Assembly: GCA_900552605.1 (NCBI GenBank)
Contig: USAR01000010.1
Location: 1 to 14,425, forward strand
DNA: 14,425 bases
DNA from: an uncultured Oscillospiraceae bacterium
Lineage (GTDB): Bacteria > Bacillota > Clostridia > Oscillospirales > Acutalibacteraceae
Direction of reading: 5' to 3'
Shown here: positions 6,566-13,733 of the stretch, one piece after another
Numbering within the stretch: the stretch's first letter is position 1
How the letters are laid out: the number at the start of each line of letters is the position of its first letter
Notes under the pieces: model-generated
Databases searched by the model: none
What the model was told of the DNA's origin: nothing
What the model saw: only the letters and a program-made list of their open reading frames with translations
Position numbers and translations under genes: made by a program

Positions 6566-6897
6566 GCATTTACAGAATGACTTTGCGGTTTAATTTGGAG
6601 GCTGATGAAGAACGAAGTGCCGCCGAGTTTCTGCGAGAGCTTGATTGTGAGAAATTCAAATCTCGCAATCAATTTGTCATAGACTTGATTTCGGCGTATA
6701 TGGCAAAGACAGCACAGGAGCAAAGTGAGGATGCCTTCGTGGAGAAAATCCGGCAGATGTTGCGGGAAGAAATAGCGGATATTTCTGTTGTTTCCCCTGA
6801 GCAGAAGAAAACCACCGCCGCTGTTACAGAACTGACTGAGGAACAAAAAGCAGAAAATGCCGCAAGTGTCCTTGCCGATTTAGAATTGTTCGGGTGA
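6562..6897 (+). CDS. ParR/StbB-like partner of the actin-like segregation protein
   Basis: 111 residues. The N-terminus begins YRMTLRFNLEADEERSAAEF and continues to SRNQFVIDLISAYM, a strand-helix-helix pattern like the ribbon-helix-helix DNA-binding part of ParR/StbB. The C-terminal half is acidic, with an EELTEEQK-like stretch ending in LADLELFG, fit to contact the actin-like filament. It overlaps the ParM-like gene by 4 nt (ATGA). Its stop lies in the stem of an intrinsic terminator, so it closes the operon. The function is inferred mainly from position and size; sequence likeness alone is modest. Confidence 0.7.
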   Translation: MSIYRMTLRFNLEADEERSAAEFLRELDCEKFKSRNQFVIDLISAYMAKTAQEQSEDAFVEKIRQMLREEIADISVVSPEQKKTTAAVTELTEEQKAENAASVLADLELFG

Positions 6898-6917
6898 TGT
6901 CAAACACCCGATTTTTT
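6889..6917 (+). terminator. Intrinsic terminator of the ParM/ParR operon
   Basis: TCGGGTG / CACCCGA stem with an 8-nt loop, and T6 at 6912-6917. The stop TGA of the ParR-like gene (6895-6897) begins inside the stem. Confidence 0.8.
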
Positions 6918-7054
6918 AATGTCAAAACGCATTTTACAGAAAATATGGCATCACTTTTGATGTCAGTAATATTTGCAGATTTTGCAAAGAAATCACGCTG
7001 TTTTGTGAGATAAAAGCACGCAGTACAAAGCGTACCGGGAACAACTGATATTGC

Positions 7055-7166
7055 TGAGACTGGTATGTCTCATACTGTAACAAGCAGGGACTTTGTGTGC
7101 CAAAGTCCCAATCAAAAGCCGCAGATTTTCTTGCGGCTTTGCTCTTTGGGGGCTTACCGCCCCCAA
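7055..7166 (+). other. Candidate origin of transfer (oriT): array of hairpins before mobC
   Basis: In a 300-bp gap with no gene, four inverted repeats follow each other: TGAGAC/GTCTCA (7055-7072), GGGACTTTG/CAAAGTCCC (7087-7109, 5-nt loop), AAAGCCGCA/TGCGGCTTT (7115-7140) and TTGGGGGC/GCCCCCAA (7146-7166). The first competes with GTATG/CATAC (7063-7075). Placement right before mobC and the relaxase is where MOB-P elements carry oriT. The third hairpin also resembles a terminator, and the fourth lies in the mobC leader, so some may serve expression control. The nic site cannot be fixed by eye. Confidence 0.55.
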
Positions 7167-7203
7167 TCCCCCGAAAAAATGAATGAAAGAAGGAATAATG
7201 TAT

Positions 7204-7476
7204 ATGAAAGATATACGAATTGCCGTGCGTGTCACGGCAAAAGAAAAAGATAAAATACAGTCAAAAGCCCGAAAGAGCGGGCTAAGCACAACTGAATATG
7301 TAAAGCAAAGAGCGTTAGGGTATGAGCCGAGAGGTATTCCGCCCGACGCTCTTTTTGCTTGTCTGGAAAAGCTCGGTGAGCTTGCCGACAAAGCGAGTTC
7401 ACCGGAACTGGATATAGAAATCCGAACTGTACTGAAAGAAATTACGGCGGCATTTTTGTTGCCGGGAAAGGGGTGA
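7204..7476 (+). CDS. mobC: MobC-family mobilization accessory protein
   Basis: 90 residues. The segment IRIAVRVTAKEKDKIQSKAR followed by SGLSTTEYVKQRALG is a ribbon-helix-helix pattern typical of MobC proteins, which bind oriT and load the relaxase. Upstream in-frame ATGs (7183, 7198) are less likely: AAGGA at 7190-7194 is 9 nt from the ATG at 7204 and only 3 nt from that at 7198. Its stop overlaps the relaxase start (TGATG), so the two are translated together. The hairpin array just upstream is its probable target. Confidence 0.85.
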   Translation: MKDIRIAVRVTAKEKDKIQSKARKSGLSTTEYVKQRALGYEPRGIPPDALFACLEKLGELADKASSPELDIEIRTVLKEITAAFLLPGKG

Positions 7477-8846
7477 TGAATTTGGCTGTAACAGGCTTTT
7501 GGCCTATATACAAAAACCTAAGAGCAACGCTTGACTATGCCGACAATCCCGACAAGACCACTGCCCCGGAATATCTCGACGAGGATTTGTATGCTGCCTT
7601 ACGCTATGCAGAGAACGATGATAAAACCGACCGCAAAATGTTCACGGGAGGTATCAATTGCTCGGCGCAGAATGCCTACGCCGAGATGATCGCCGTGCAG
7701 CGGCGGTTCGGACTTCGTGGCAAGGTGGTCGGTTACCACGGAATACAAAGTTTCCGTGAAGGCGAGGTCACACCAGAGCAGGCGTTTGAAATCGGGAAAG
7801 CCACCGCCCGAAAGATGTGGGGTGACAAATATCAGGTGCTTGTCACCGTGCATTTGAACACAGACAATGTGCATTGCCATTTCGTTGTAAACCCCGTGTC
7901 ATTTAAGGATGGAACAAAGTTTCAAAACAAAATCGGTGACCACAAGGAGCTTCGCCGTGTATCGGATGAGATATGCCGGGAACACGGTCTGTCCGTTCTT
8001 GAAAACAGTAGCTTTTACGGTGGTAATAAAAAGGATTATTGGCGGCACAAGTCCGGCAAAAAAACACATCGGGACTATCTTCGTGAGGATGTGGAATATT
8101 GCCTGTCTTTTGCTACCTCTCCGAGAGAGTTTGAGAATCAGCTTTATGCACTCGGTTATACCCTCGATCCTGTGCGGTTTTCCGTGAAAGCGAAACACTG
8201 GGAGCGTTCAGTTAGGCTTGCAAATATCGGTTTTACAAAGGAAATCGTGCAGGCGCAGTTGGATAAAAACGCCGAGAGCAGATATCACCTATTCACTTTG
8301 GAGTACCGACCACCATACAGACCGAAAAAGTTCCCACTGGAGGATGAACTGCGAAAGATTGAGTTTTCCATTGACCACAGCTATGATGCGGCAACTGTTT
8401 TAGTAGATACACTCATTTATATCGTTATAACGGTTATCCAAATTGCCGCCGAGCTTGCCGATGTAATGCTGCTGTCGCCTGATCTTCGGGCGACGGAAAA
8501 GGATTTGAAAGAACTTGTAGCAGATTATCATTTTCTCAAAGAAAATGACATTCACACAGTAGCCGATTTGCAAGCGAACATCGACGAGAGCAAAGCGCAG
8601 TTATCCGATTTGGAATGTGAGCGCAAAGATTTAAGCAATCGTATCCGCCGTCCGAAATCGCCGGAGGATGAGAACAAGAATAAAGAGCGCCGCAAAGCGA
8701 TTAGCAAACAAATGAAGCCTGTTCGTGAACGGCTTCGCCGTGCGGAGAAAATTTTGGAGAGTTCTCCGCATTTATATGCGTTATTAAAACAAGAGCACGA
8801 GCTTGAGAGAAAAGCCCGTGCGAGATATTTAGATAGGAGTAGATGA
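7476..8846 (+). CDS. MOB-P relaxase (MobA/VirD2-like)
   Basis: 456 residues. The metal-binding histidine triad is HLNTDNVHCH (His126, 133, 135). It is preceded by the conserved GGINCSAQNAYAEM, GYHGIQSF and WGDKYQVLVTVH blocks of clostridial conjugative-transposon relaxases. Two tyrosine candidates lie in similar motifs, LDYADNPDKT (Tyr21) and LRYAENDDKT (Tyr44). Such enzymes nick oriT and stay bound to the 5' end during transfer. After residue 300 there is a hydrophobic stretch (about 307-325), then a basic coiled-coil tail. I chose the ATG at 7476, which overlaps the mobC stop; a GTG at 7473 is also possible. The gene overlaps the start region of parB. Confidence 0.92.
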   Translation: MNLAVTGFWPIYKNLRATLDYADNPDKTTAPEYLDEDLYAALRYAENDDKTDRKMFTGGINCSAQNAYAEMIAVQRRFGLRGKVVGYHGIQSFREGEVTPEQAFEIGKATARKMWGDKYQVLVTVHLNTDNVHCHFVVNPVSFKDGTKFQNKIGDHKELRRVSDEICREHGLSVLENSSFYGGNKKDYWRHKSGKKTHRDYLREDVEYCLSFATSPREFENQLYALGYTLDPVRFSVKAKHWERSVRLANIGFTKEIVQAQLDKNAESRYHLFTLEYRPPYRPKKFPLEDELRKIEFSIDHSYDAATVLVDTLIYIVITVIQIAAELADVMLLSPDLRATEKDLKELVADYHFLKENDIHTVADLQANIDESKAQLSDLECERKDLSNRIRRPKSPEDENKNKERRKAISKQMKPVRERLRRAEKILESSPHLYALLKQEHELERKARARYLDRSR

Positions 8847-8848
8847 AA

Positions 8849-9712
8849 ATGAAAAATACAATGAGAAAACCGGTAACTATTCCGGTTTCAAAGCTTCGCC
8901 CGTTTGAGGGGCATCCGTTTAAAGTAAAGGACGATGAGGAAATGAATACCTTGATTGAAAGTGTACAGACGCAAGGAATTCTTTCACCCTTGATTGTCCG
9001 ACCGATTGAAAACACAGATGCATACGAGGTGATAAGCGGACACCGCCGCTTACACGCCGCACAGAAGGCAGGGATTACAGAAGTCCCTGCCTTAATTTAT
9101 GCCCTTGACCGTGACTCAGCCGCTATAGCTTTAGTGGACAGCAACCTGCACAGAGAGCATATTCTGCCCTCAGAAAAGGCATTTGCTTACAAGTTGAAAC
9201 TTGATGCAATGCGCCGACAGGGATTTCGTTCAGACCTAACTTCCGCCCAAGTCGGTCGGAAGTTAGAAACAGCGGATATAATCGCACATCAGTCAGATGA
9301 CAGCAAAACTCAGGTGCGCCGCTATATTCGCCTAACAAACCTTATTCCCGAACTTCTTGAATTTATGGATGAAGGTAAAATGGCACTGTCCGTTGGTGTG
9401 GAGCTTTCCTTCCTTGATGAGCAGCGCCAGTACGATGTTTTGGAACAATGTGAAATCAACGACTGCACGCCATCCTATTCTCAGGCTTGGCGTATGCACA
9501 AGGCAGACCGTGAGGGATTGCTTACCAAAGCTGTTATTCAGGATATTATGTGCGAGGAAAAAGCTAACCAACGTGAGATGTTTAAAGTCCCAATGGAACG
9601 CATACGCCAATATGTTCCTAACGCCAATGTAAAGCAGGCTGAAGATTTTGTTTTGAAGGCTTGCGAACATTACCGTAAGTATCTTCGCAACCGTGACCGA
9701 GATTCGAGATAG
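8849..9712 (+). CDS. ParB/Spo0J-family partition-like protein
   Basis: 287 residues. The N-terminal ParB nuclease-like domain shows GILSPLIVRP, YEVISGHRRLHAAQKAG (GHRR at 64-67) and LVDSNLHREHILPSEK, the CTP-binding boxes of ParB proteins. A central helix-turn-helix region follows (KTQVRRYIRLTNLIPELL). No parA gene is next to it, so it is an orphan ParB, common in clostridial mobile elements, where its role is unclear (partition, transfer or regulation). An ATG at 8843 overlaps the relaxase stop as ATGA, but GGAG at 8836-8839 is only 3 nt from it; the ATG at 8849 has 9 nt spacing and is preferred. Confidence 0.9.
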   Translation: MKNTMRKPVTIPVSKLRPFEGHPFKVKDDEEMNTLIESVQTQGILSPLIVRPIENTDAYEVISGHRRLHAAQKAGITEVPALIYALDRDSAAIALVDSNLHREHILPSEKAFAYKLKLDAMRRQGFRSDLTSAQVGRKLETADIIAHQSDDSKTQVRRYIRLTNLIPELLEFMDEGKMALSVGVELSFLDEQRQYDVLEQCEINDCTPSYSQAWRMHKADREGLLTKAVIQDIMCEEKANQREMFKVPMERIRQYVPNANVKQAEDFVLKACEHYRKYLRNRDRDSR

Positions 9713-9723
9713 GAGGTGCGCTT

Positions 9724-9918
9724 ATGGATTTTAAAATGAATGCCGTTATTCACCGTGGCAACAACTACAATAACGCCCTCTGTTCTTTTCAGCACAAGCG
9801 AATGGAATTTCTGGAACAGGAAATTCGAGCGCTTGACAGCGAAACGCTGTGGTTACTCTTACGCCAGATTTGCAAAAACGGTCGCACATTGGAAAGCGTC
9901 ACCGGGCTGGCTGTATAA
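9724..9918 (+). CDS. Small hypothetical protein
   Basis: 64 residues beginning MDFKMNAVIHRGNNYNNALC. An AGGAGG lies 6 nt before the ATG, and the gene starts 11 bp after parB and ends 24 bp before the recombinase, so it fits the tightly packed rightward unit. The C-terminal half (FLEQEIRALDSETLWLLLRQ) is a likely amphipathic helix. There is one cysteine in each half. No family is recognised. Position just ahead of the recombinase recalls small excision or directionality factors, but nothing in the sequence proves this. Confidence 0.6.
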   Translation: MDFKMNAVIHRGNNYNNALCSFQHKRMEFLEQEIRALDSETLWLLLRQICKNGRTLESVTGLAV

Positions 9919-9942
9919 TGAAAAAGCAGGAGGACTGATATT

Positions 9943-12375
9943 ATGACAAAGAAACAAAAATACAATACTGAGGATAACCGGTGCGTAGCCATCTACGCCC
10001 GAAAATCCCGCATCACCAACAAAGGCGACAGTATCGGCGTGCAGTTCAAGCAATGTGAAGAATACGCCAAACGGGAATTGAACCTTGATGAAGATTACAC
10101 TTTTCTTGAATACGAGGACAAGGGACTTTCCGGCTACTATTCCGACCGTCCTGATTTTCAGCGTATGCTTCACGATATTGAAATGGGCAAGATCCGTGCC
10201 GTCGTCTGCTATAAATTAGACCGTATCGGCAGAAAGACAAGCGACCTGCTGCGCTTGCTTGACTTCCTTGAAAAGCACAAAGTAGACCTACTGATATGCT
10301 CCAACAATATCAACACGGCATCCGGCGTATCAAAAATATTTATTCAGATATTCGCCGTCGTTGCTGAATTTGAGCGTGATACCTTAACAGAGCGTATCAC
10401 AGACAATATGATGGAACTTGCCAAAGACGGGCGCTGGCTGGGCGGCAATACACCCACAGGATTTACCGTTCGGCGAGTGAAAACCGGCAGCGGCAAAAAC
10501 AAATCGGCTTACAGTTATTTGGAGAGCATTCCAGAGGAAAAAGCAATGATACAAAAGCTCTATGAGATATTCACCGCCACTCGCTCTATCAAGAAAACAG
10601 CAGACAAGATGAATGAATTGGGATATCGAACAAAAGTCGGAAGTAAGTTCAACACTTCCACAACGAGACTCCTTTTGAAAAATCCCGTTTACTGCACCGC
10701 CGACGAAAGCGCATACAATTATTTTTTGGAGCATAACGGCGGTTTATGCGGGGATATTTCCGATTTTGACGGTCAACACGGCATTTCTGCTTATAATAAA
10801 ACCGATCAGGAGAAATTTGAGGATGTCGACAGCACTTTTATTTCACCGAAATTTGTGCAGTTGATGTCACAAAAGCCTCTTTCCGAATGGATTATCTCAG
10901 TCGGCAGACATGAGGGCTTTATTTCAAGCCGGCAATGGATCGACACGCAGAATATGCTGGACGATATTGCAGAGAAATACAACCGTCCGCACCGAAAGAC
11001 CAACGCCTTGCTTGCAGGACTGGTCTATTGTCCGCATTGCGGGAAACGCCTGCGGGTTATCTCCGAATCCAACCGCTGGACAAACGGCAAGCCGAGATTC
11101 AAGTATGTTTGTCCCGGCTATCGTGCAGGCGAATGTACCTTTCGTGCGGTGGACGGTGTTTTGCTTGATGAATTTGTGGTGAAACAGTTATCCCAACTTG
11201 CCGATGAGGACAGTGAATACTTCGAAAAGCTTCTCAATCAAAAAGCATCCGATATTTTCAGCTCGTCGCAGAATGAAAAAGAACTGTCCGACCTCAGAAA
11301 GAAGAAGGCACAGCTTGAAACGGCAATAGCCAATCAGGTGAAAAATCTTCGGGAAGCGGATGACAGCCTGAAACGTTTTATACAGGAGGATGTGAAGGCG
11401 CTGACCGATGAACTTTCCGAAACAGAAACTCTCCTGCAGAAACTGGAGGATAGCAGACAAAGTCAGATGTATGCTATCCGTGATATTGAGGAAATCAAGG
11501 AACGACTGCTCTCCTTCGGGAAGTATGCTGAAAATGCCGCACCCGATGTAATAGTAACGCTGATACAAACCTTTGTGGAGCGTATTTATATTACCGATGA
11601 AAACGATGAGCGTCACTGCCACATCTTCATCAAAGGTTGCTCGAAAGAAGATTATGATGACTTCTTCCGGGCAACCGGTTACATAGAAAACACACAGGAA
11701 ACCGGAGCTGTCACATCCGTTTTACCTGTGTGTGATTCAGATGAGTGTTGCAAATTCGGCAAGATATTGACAAATCATTTAAAAGATATAAAATATATGT
11801 GTCAGCACTGTATAAAGGAGCAGAGGATTATGTACGAAGAAATAAAGAAACAAACAGCAAATGCGCTTGAAGAACTTATTGAAGTAAGTAAAATAAACAG
11901 CGGAAAGCTTGTGGTAATAGGCTGTTCCTCCAGCGAGATTGTGGGAAAAACCATCGGTAAGGGCTCAAGCCCCGAGGCGGCGGTTGCGGTTGCAGAAACC
12001 GCACTCGATATTCTTAAAAAGCACGGATTGCAGCTTGCGGCACAGTGCTGCGAGCACCTTAACCGTGCGCTCATTGTTGAAAGAAATACAGCCGAAAGAC
12101 TCGGTCTGCAAATCGTTAACGTACGTCCCGTCGTGCACGCCGGCGGCTCGTTTGCCACGGCGGTATACGATGAAATGACCGACCCTGTTGCCGTTGAATT
12201 TGTTAAAGCCGACGCAGGGCTTGATATAGGAAGTACCCTCATCGGAATGCACTTAAAGCATGTCGCAGTTCCTGTAAGACTCAGCGTAAAACAGATTGGC
12301 AACGCATACGTCACCGCTGCAAGAACAAGAGCAAAGTATATCGGCGGATGCCGTGCACAGTATACCGAAGAATAA
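9943..12375 (+). CDS. Large serine recombinase, reading frame continuing in-frame through host ywlG
   Basis: 810 codons in total, of which about the first 600 are recombinase. The catalytic N-terminal resolvase domain has VAIYARKSR (nucleophile Ser22), YKLDRIGRKTSDLLRLLDFL and FERDTLTERI. A recombinase domain follows (GNTPTGF ... LLLKNPVYC), then a zinc ribbon (CPHCGKRL ... YVCPGY ... GECTF), then a long coiled coil (about 430-520). TnpX-type enzymes integrate and excise clostridial elements without host factors. The start has AGGAGG 9 nt upstream. No stop codon separates it from YwlG (residues 630-810). Residues about 604-629 are encoded by the host promoter and leader, so the joined product is most likely an accident of insertion. 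The true stop in the circular form would come from the other end of the element. Confidence 0.85.
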   Translation: MTKKQKYNTEDNRCVAIYARKSRITNKGDSIGVQFKQCEEYAKRELNLDEDYTFLEYEDKGLSGYYSDRPDFQRMLHDIEMGKIRAVVCYKLDRIGRKTSDLLRLLDFLEKHKVDLLICSNNINTASGVSKIFIQIFAVVAEFERDTLTERITDNMMELAKDGRWLGGNTPTGFTVRRVKTGSGKNKSAYSYLESIPEEKAMIQKLYEIFTATRSIKKTADKMNELGYRTKVGSKFNTSTTRLLLKNPVYCTADESAYNYFLEHNGGLCGDISDFDGQHGISAYNKTDQEKFEDVDSTFISPKFVQLMSQKPLSEWIISVGRHEGFISSRQWIDTQNMLDDIAEKYNRPHRKTNALLAGLVYCPHCGKRLRVISESNRWTNGKPRFKYVCPGYRAGECTFRAVDGVLLDEFVVKQLSQLADEDSEYFEKLLNQKASDIFSSSQNEKELSDLRKKKAQLETAIANQVKNLREADDSLKRFIQEDVKALTDELSETETLLQKLEDSRQSQMYAIRDIEEIKERLLSFGKYAENAAPDVIVTLIQTFVERIYITDENDERHCHIFIKGCSKEDYDDFFRATGYIENTQETGAVTSVLPVCDSDECCKFGKILTNHLKDIKYMCQHCIKEQRIMYEEIKKQTANALEELIEVSKINSGKLVVIGCSSSEIVGKTIGKGSSPEAAVAVAETALDILKKHGLQLAAQCCEHLNRALIVERNTAERLGLQIVNVRPVVHAGGSFATAVYDEMTDPVAVEFVKADAGLDIGSTLIGMHLKHVAVPVRLSVKQIGNAYVTAARTRAKYIGGCRAQYTEE
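11744..11750. repeat. Candidate att core, right end
   Basis: AGTGTTG, matching 2980-2986. It falls in recombinase codons 601-603 (Glu-Cys-Cys) and stands 16 bp before the -35 of the ywlG promoter, which is a natural spot for a crossover that spares the host gene. The match is short and may be chance. Confidence 0.3.
11767..11794 (+). promoter_or_regulatory. ywlG promoter
   Basis: Perfect -35 TTGACA (11767-11772), 16-bp spacer, -10 TAAAAT (11789-11794). Expected start near 11801, followed by AAAGGAG (11814-11820) and the ywlG ATG at 11830. It lies inside the extended recombinase reading frame, showing that ywlG keeps independent expression after the insertion. Confidence 0.75.
11830..12375 (+). 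CDS. ywlG: YwlG family protein (TIGR01440 / UPF0340 / DUF436)
   Basis: 181 residues from ATG 11830, the normal family length. Landmarks include LVVIGCSSSEIVGKTIGKGS, LAAQCCEHLNRALIVE, VVHAGGSFATAVYDEM, DAGLDIGSTLIGMHLKHV and TRAKYIGGCRAQY, which closely follow B. subtilis YwlG as remembered. The biochemical function is unknown; the fold is related to anionic-ligand or nucleotide-handling proteins only by inference. It has its own promoter, an RBS 9 nt before the ATG, and a terminator 20 bp downstream, so it is a complete one-gene host unit. It is also in frame with the recombinase upstream, so a single gene call would merge them. Confidence 0.9.
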   Translation: MYEEIKKQTANALEELIEVSKINSGKLVVIGCSSSEIVGKTIGKGSSPEAAVAVAETALDILKKHGLQLAAQCCEHLNRALIVERNTAERLGLQIVNVRPVVHAGGSFATAVYDEMTDPVAVEFVKADAGLDIGSTLIGMHLKHVAVPVRLSVKQIGNAYVTAARTRAKYIGGCRAQYTEE

Positions 12376-12395
12376 AAAGGAAAGATACAGCAACA

Positions 12396-12440
12396 AAAAA
12401 GCGAGAGCCCCGACAACAACCGTTTCGGAGCTCTCGTTTT
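12396..12440. terminator. Bidirectional intrinsic terminator after ywlG
   Basis: Stem CGAGAGC / GCTCTCG (12402-12408, 12430-12436) with further inner pairing CCGA / TCGG. It is flanked by AAAAA on the left and TTTT on the right, so it can end ywlG transcripts and also the leftward transcript of the gene at 12487-13503. Confidence 0.75.
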
Positions 12441-12452
12441 AATTCTTCTGAA

Positions 12453-12478
12453 ATTCTAAACAAATATTCTAAACAAAT
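12453..12478. repeat. Tandem 13-bp repeat, two copies
   Basis: ATTCTAAACAAAT occurs twice back to back (12453-12465, 12466-12478), directly after the ywlG terminator and 8 bp before the stop of the recombinase remnant. It may mark the boundary between host sequence and the debris region, or be simple slippage. Confidence 0.6.
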
Positions 12479-12486
12479 AAATATTT

Positions 12487-13503
12487 CTAAGCTCTTTCCA
12501 ATTTACAAACGCACTCATCGTGACGCGATTGACGAAGGGAATTTTCATCACCTTCTGTATCATCTTCTTCATCATCGAAATACAGCGTATCGACAGCCTT
12601 TCCGTCGATGTTCAATGGTATCTTGAACTGTACAGACTTAATCCAACGACCGTCTGGCTGCTTCTCTGGATATATCTCAATCTTCTCGATTAATAGATTC
12701 ATCAGCATCTTCTTGTCAGCATCCGTCATATCATCAATGTTATCAATCATCTCGTCGATAATTCGCTTATACACTTCTACAGACAGGTTTTCACCCTGTG
12801 CATTCTGTATTGCAAGCTCATTCTGATATAGATTATTGTCAATTACTGCAATCTGCTCATTGATTTCATACAATCCATCTTTATATGTCTTCATCAAATC
12901 ATCATAGAACTCATCATCTATATCCAAATCATTGATACGTCGCAGCTGCTTTGTTTTCTTAGAAACCAGAGAATTTTTCTCTTTCTCAAGACGTGTCTTC
13001 TCTTCCTGCAGTTCCTTAACAGAATCATCAGAATCCAGCCTTTTCAAAATCTGGTCTTTCATATCGTTTTCGCCACCGAACACGTATTTGACCAGAGCGA
13101 TTACCTCTGCATTGATTTCCTCTTGCCGAATATGCTTTTTATAATCGCAAGGATGACCAGACACCATTTTTCGATTTTTACAGATATAGTACCACATATC
13201 TGTATAGAACTCCTCAGACCCCTTTTTCTTCTTTCTGTTGACTACGCCATACATGCTTGCACCGCAGACCGGGCATTTCAGCAATGCAGACACCATATGT
13301 TCATGTTCCTTGCTGTGCGTCTTCTCACGCTTAAAAGCGTTCAGCTCACGTTTCGCCTGTAATTCTTCCGCTTGCGTTGTATCAATTACAGCGTTAACTG
13401 GTGAACTTTCAGTCGCCTTTTTATCCGGCTCTCTATTGGCAGTACAGCCTGCCATACCAAAAATAAGAGTCAATATTATTGTGATTATTACGATTTTTCT
13501 CAT
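12487..13503 (-). CDS. Chimera: lipoprotein signal peptide joined to a serine recombinase C-terminal half
   Basis: 338 residues. The first 20 are a textbook lipoprotein signal (MRKIVIITIILTLIFGMAGC, lipidation Cys20). From about residue 48 the sequence turns into the middle and C-terminus of a large serine recombinase: KREKTHSKEHEH, zinc ribbon LLKCPVCGASMYG with Cys77, 80, 108, 119, a long Glu/Lys coiled coil (140-225), then RIIDEMIDNIDD and LLIEKIEIYPE. The resolvase catalytic domain is missing, so it cannot recombine DNA. It has GAGGTGA 7 nt before the ATG and overlaps the TnpV remnant stop as ATGA, so it could still be translated. The product may be a useless exported fragment; I treat it as a decayed fusion. 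Confidence 0.7.
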   Translation of the reverse strand: MRKIVIITIILTLIFGMAGCTANREPDKKATESSPVNAVIDTTQAEELQAKRELNAFKREKTHSKEHEHMVSALLKCPVCGASMYGVVNRKKKKGSEEFYTDMWYYICKNRKMVSGHPCDYKKHIRQEEINAEVIALVKYVFGGENDMKDQILKRLDSDDSVKELQEEKTRLEKEKNSLVSKKTKQLRRINDLDIDDEFYDDLMKTYKDGLYEINEQIAVIDNNLYQNELAIQNAQGENLSVEVYKRIIDEMIDNIDDMTDADKKMLMNLLIEKIEIYPEKQPDGRWIKSVQFKIPLNIDGKAVDTLYFDDEEDDTEGDENSLRQSRHDECVCKLERA

Positions 13504-13733
13504 ACAAAAATCACCTCGCTATTCACAATTTCCATTGCTCTGTTGCGGATGTTATTCATCTTCCGCACCCATAGTATAGGATTATCCGCTTTCAATTTTT
13601 CGGTAACATTTTCTTTTTCGGCAAATGATTTGACAAGTTGTGAAAATATTGTTTGTGCCTGTTCTTCGATTTTTGCAAGGTAAGGGTACAGCCTTTCCGA
13701 TGTTAGCAGATTGTAATACTTTACTTTTCTTGC
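13500..13733 (-). pseudogene. TnpV remnant (3' part only)
   Basis: A leftward frame with no start of its own reads ARKVKYYNLLTSERLYPYLA, then KIEEQAQTIFSQLVKSFAEK, VTEKLKADNPILWVRKM and NNIRNRAMEIVNSEVIFV, ending in TGA at 13502-13500. This matches the C-terminal two thirds of TnpV proteins of Tn4451-type elements (MLWVQxMNNIRNRA being the hallmark). The N-terminal third is gone; homology fades near 13735, inside the end of the upstream unknown gene. Its stop overlaps the ATG of the lipoprotein-recombinase chimera. Confidence 0.7.

Larger units (their letters stand above)
2980..11750. mobile_element. Integrative mobilizable element, about 8.8 kb (ends tentative)
   Basis: Contents: sigma-like factor, zinc-finger protein, Cys-rich VLP, ParM-like, ParR-like, oriT candidate, MobC, MOB-P relaxase, ParB, small ORF, large serine recombinase. 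There is no VirB4, VirD4-type coupling protein or replication protein, so this is a mobilizable rather than self-transferring element. The right end is placed at the recombinase 3' end because the host gene ywlG, with its own promoter, follows immediately. The left end is placed between the ccdA promoter and the sigma-like gene. Exact ends rest on a 7-bp repeat AGTGTTG (2980-2986 and 11744-11750), which could arise by chance. Confidence 0.6.

Noticed and set aside
7055..7166. CRISPR array
   Set aside because: The repeats are inverted, each of different sequence, with no equal spacing or spacers; no cas genes are seen.
9943..12375. A purposeful recombinase-YwlG fusion enzyme
   Set aside because: YwlG is complete from its own ATG with RBS, promoter and terminator; residues about 604-629 are encoded by promoter and leader DNA and look random. 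Insertion next to ywlG explains it better.
11802..12419. Leftward open frame of 205 codons opposite ywlG
   Set aside because: It is the antisense of a well-recognised gene, has no RBS and shows a Ser/Thr/Ala-rich shadow composition.
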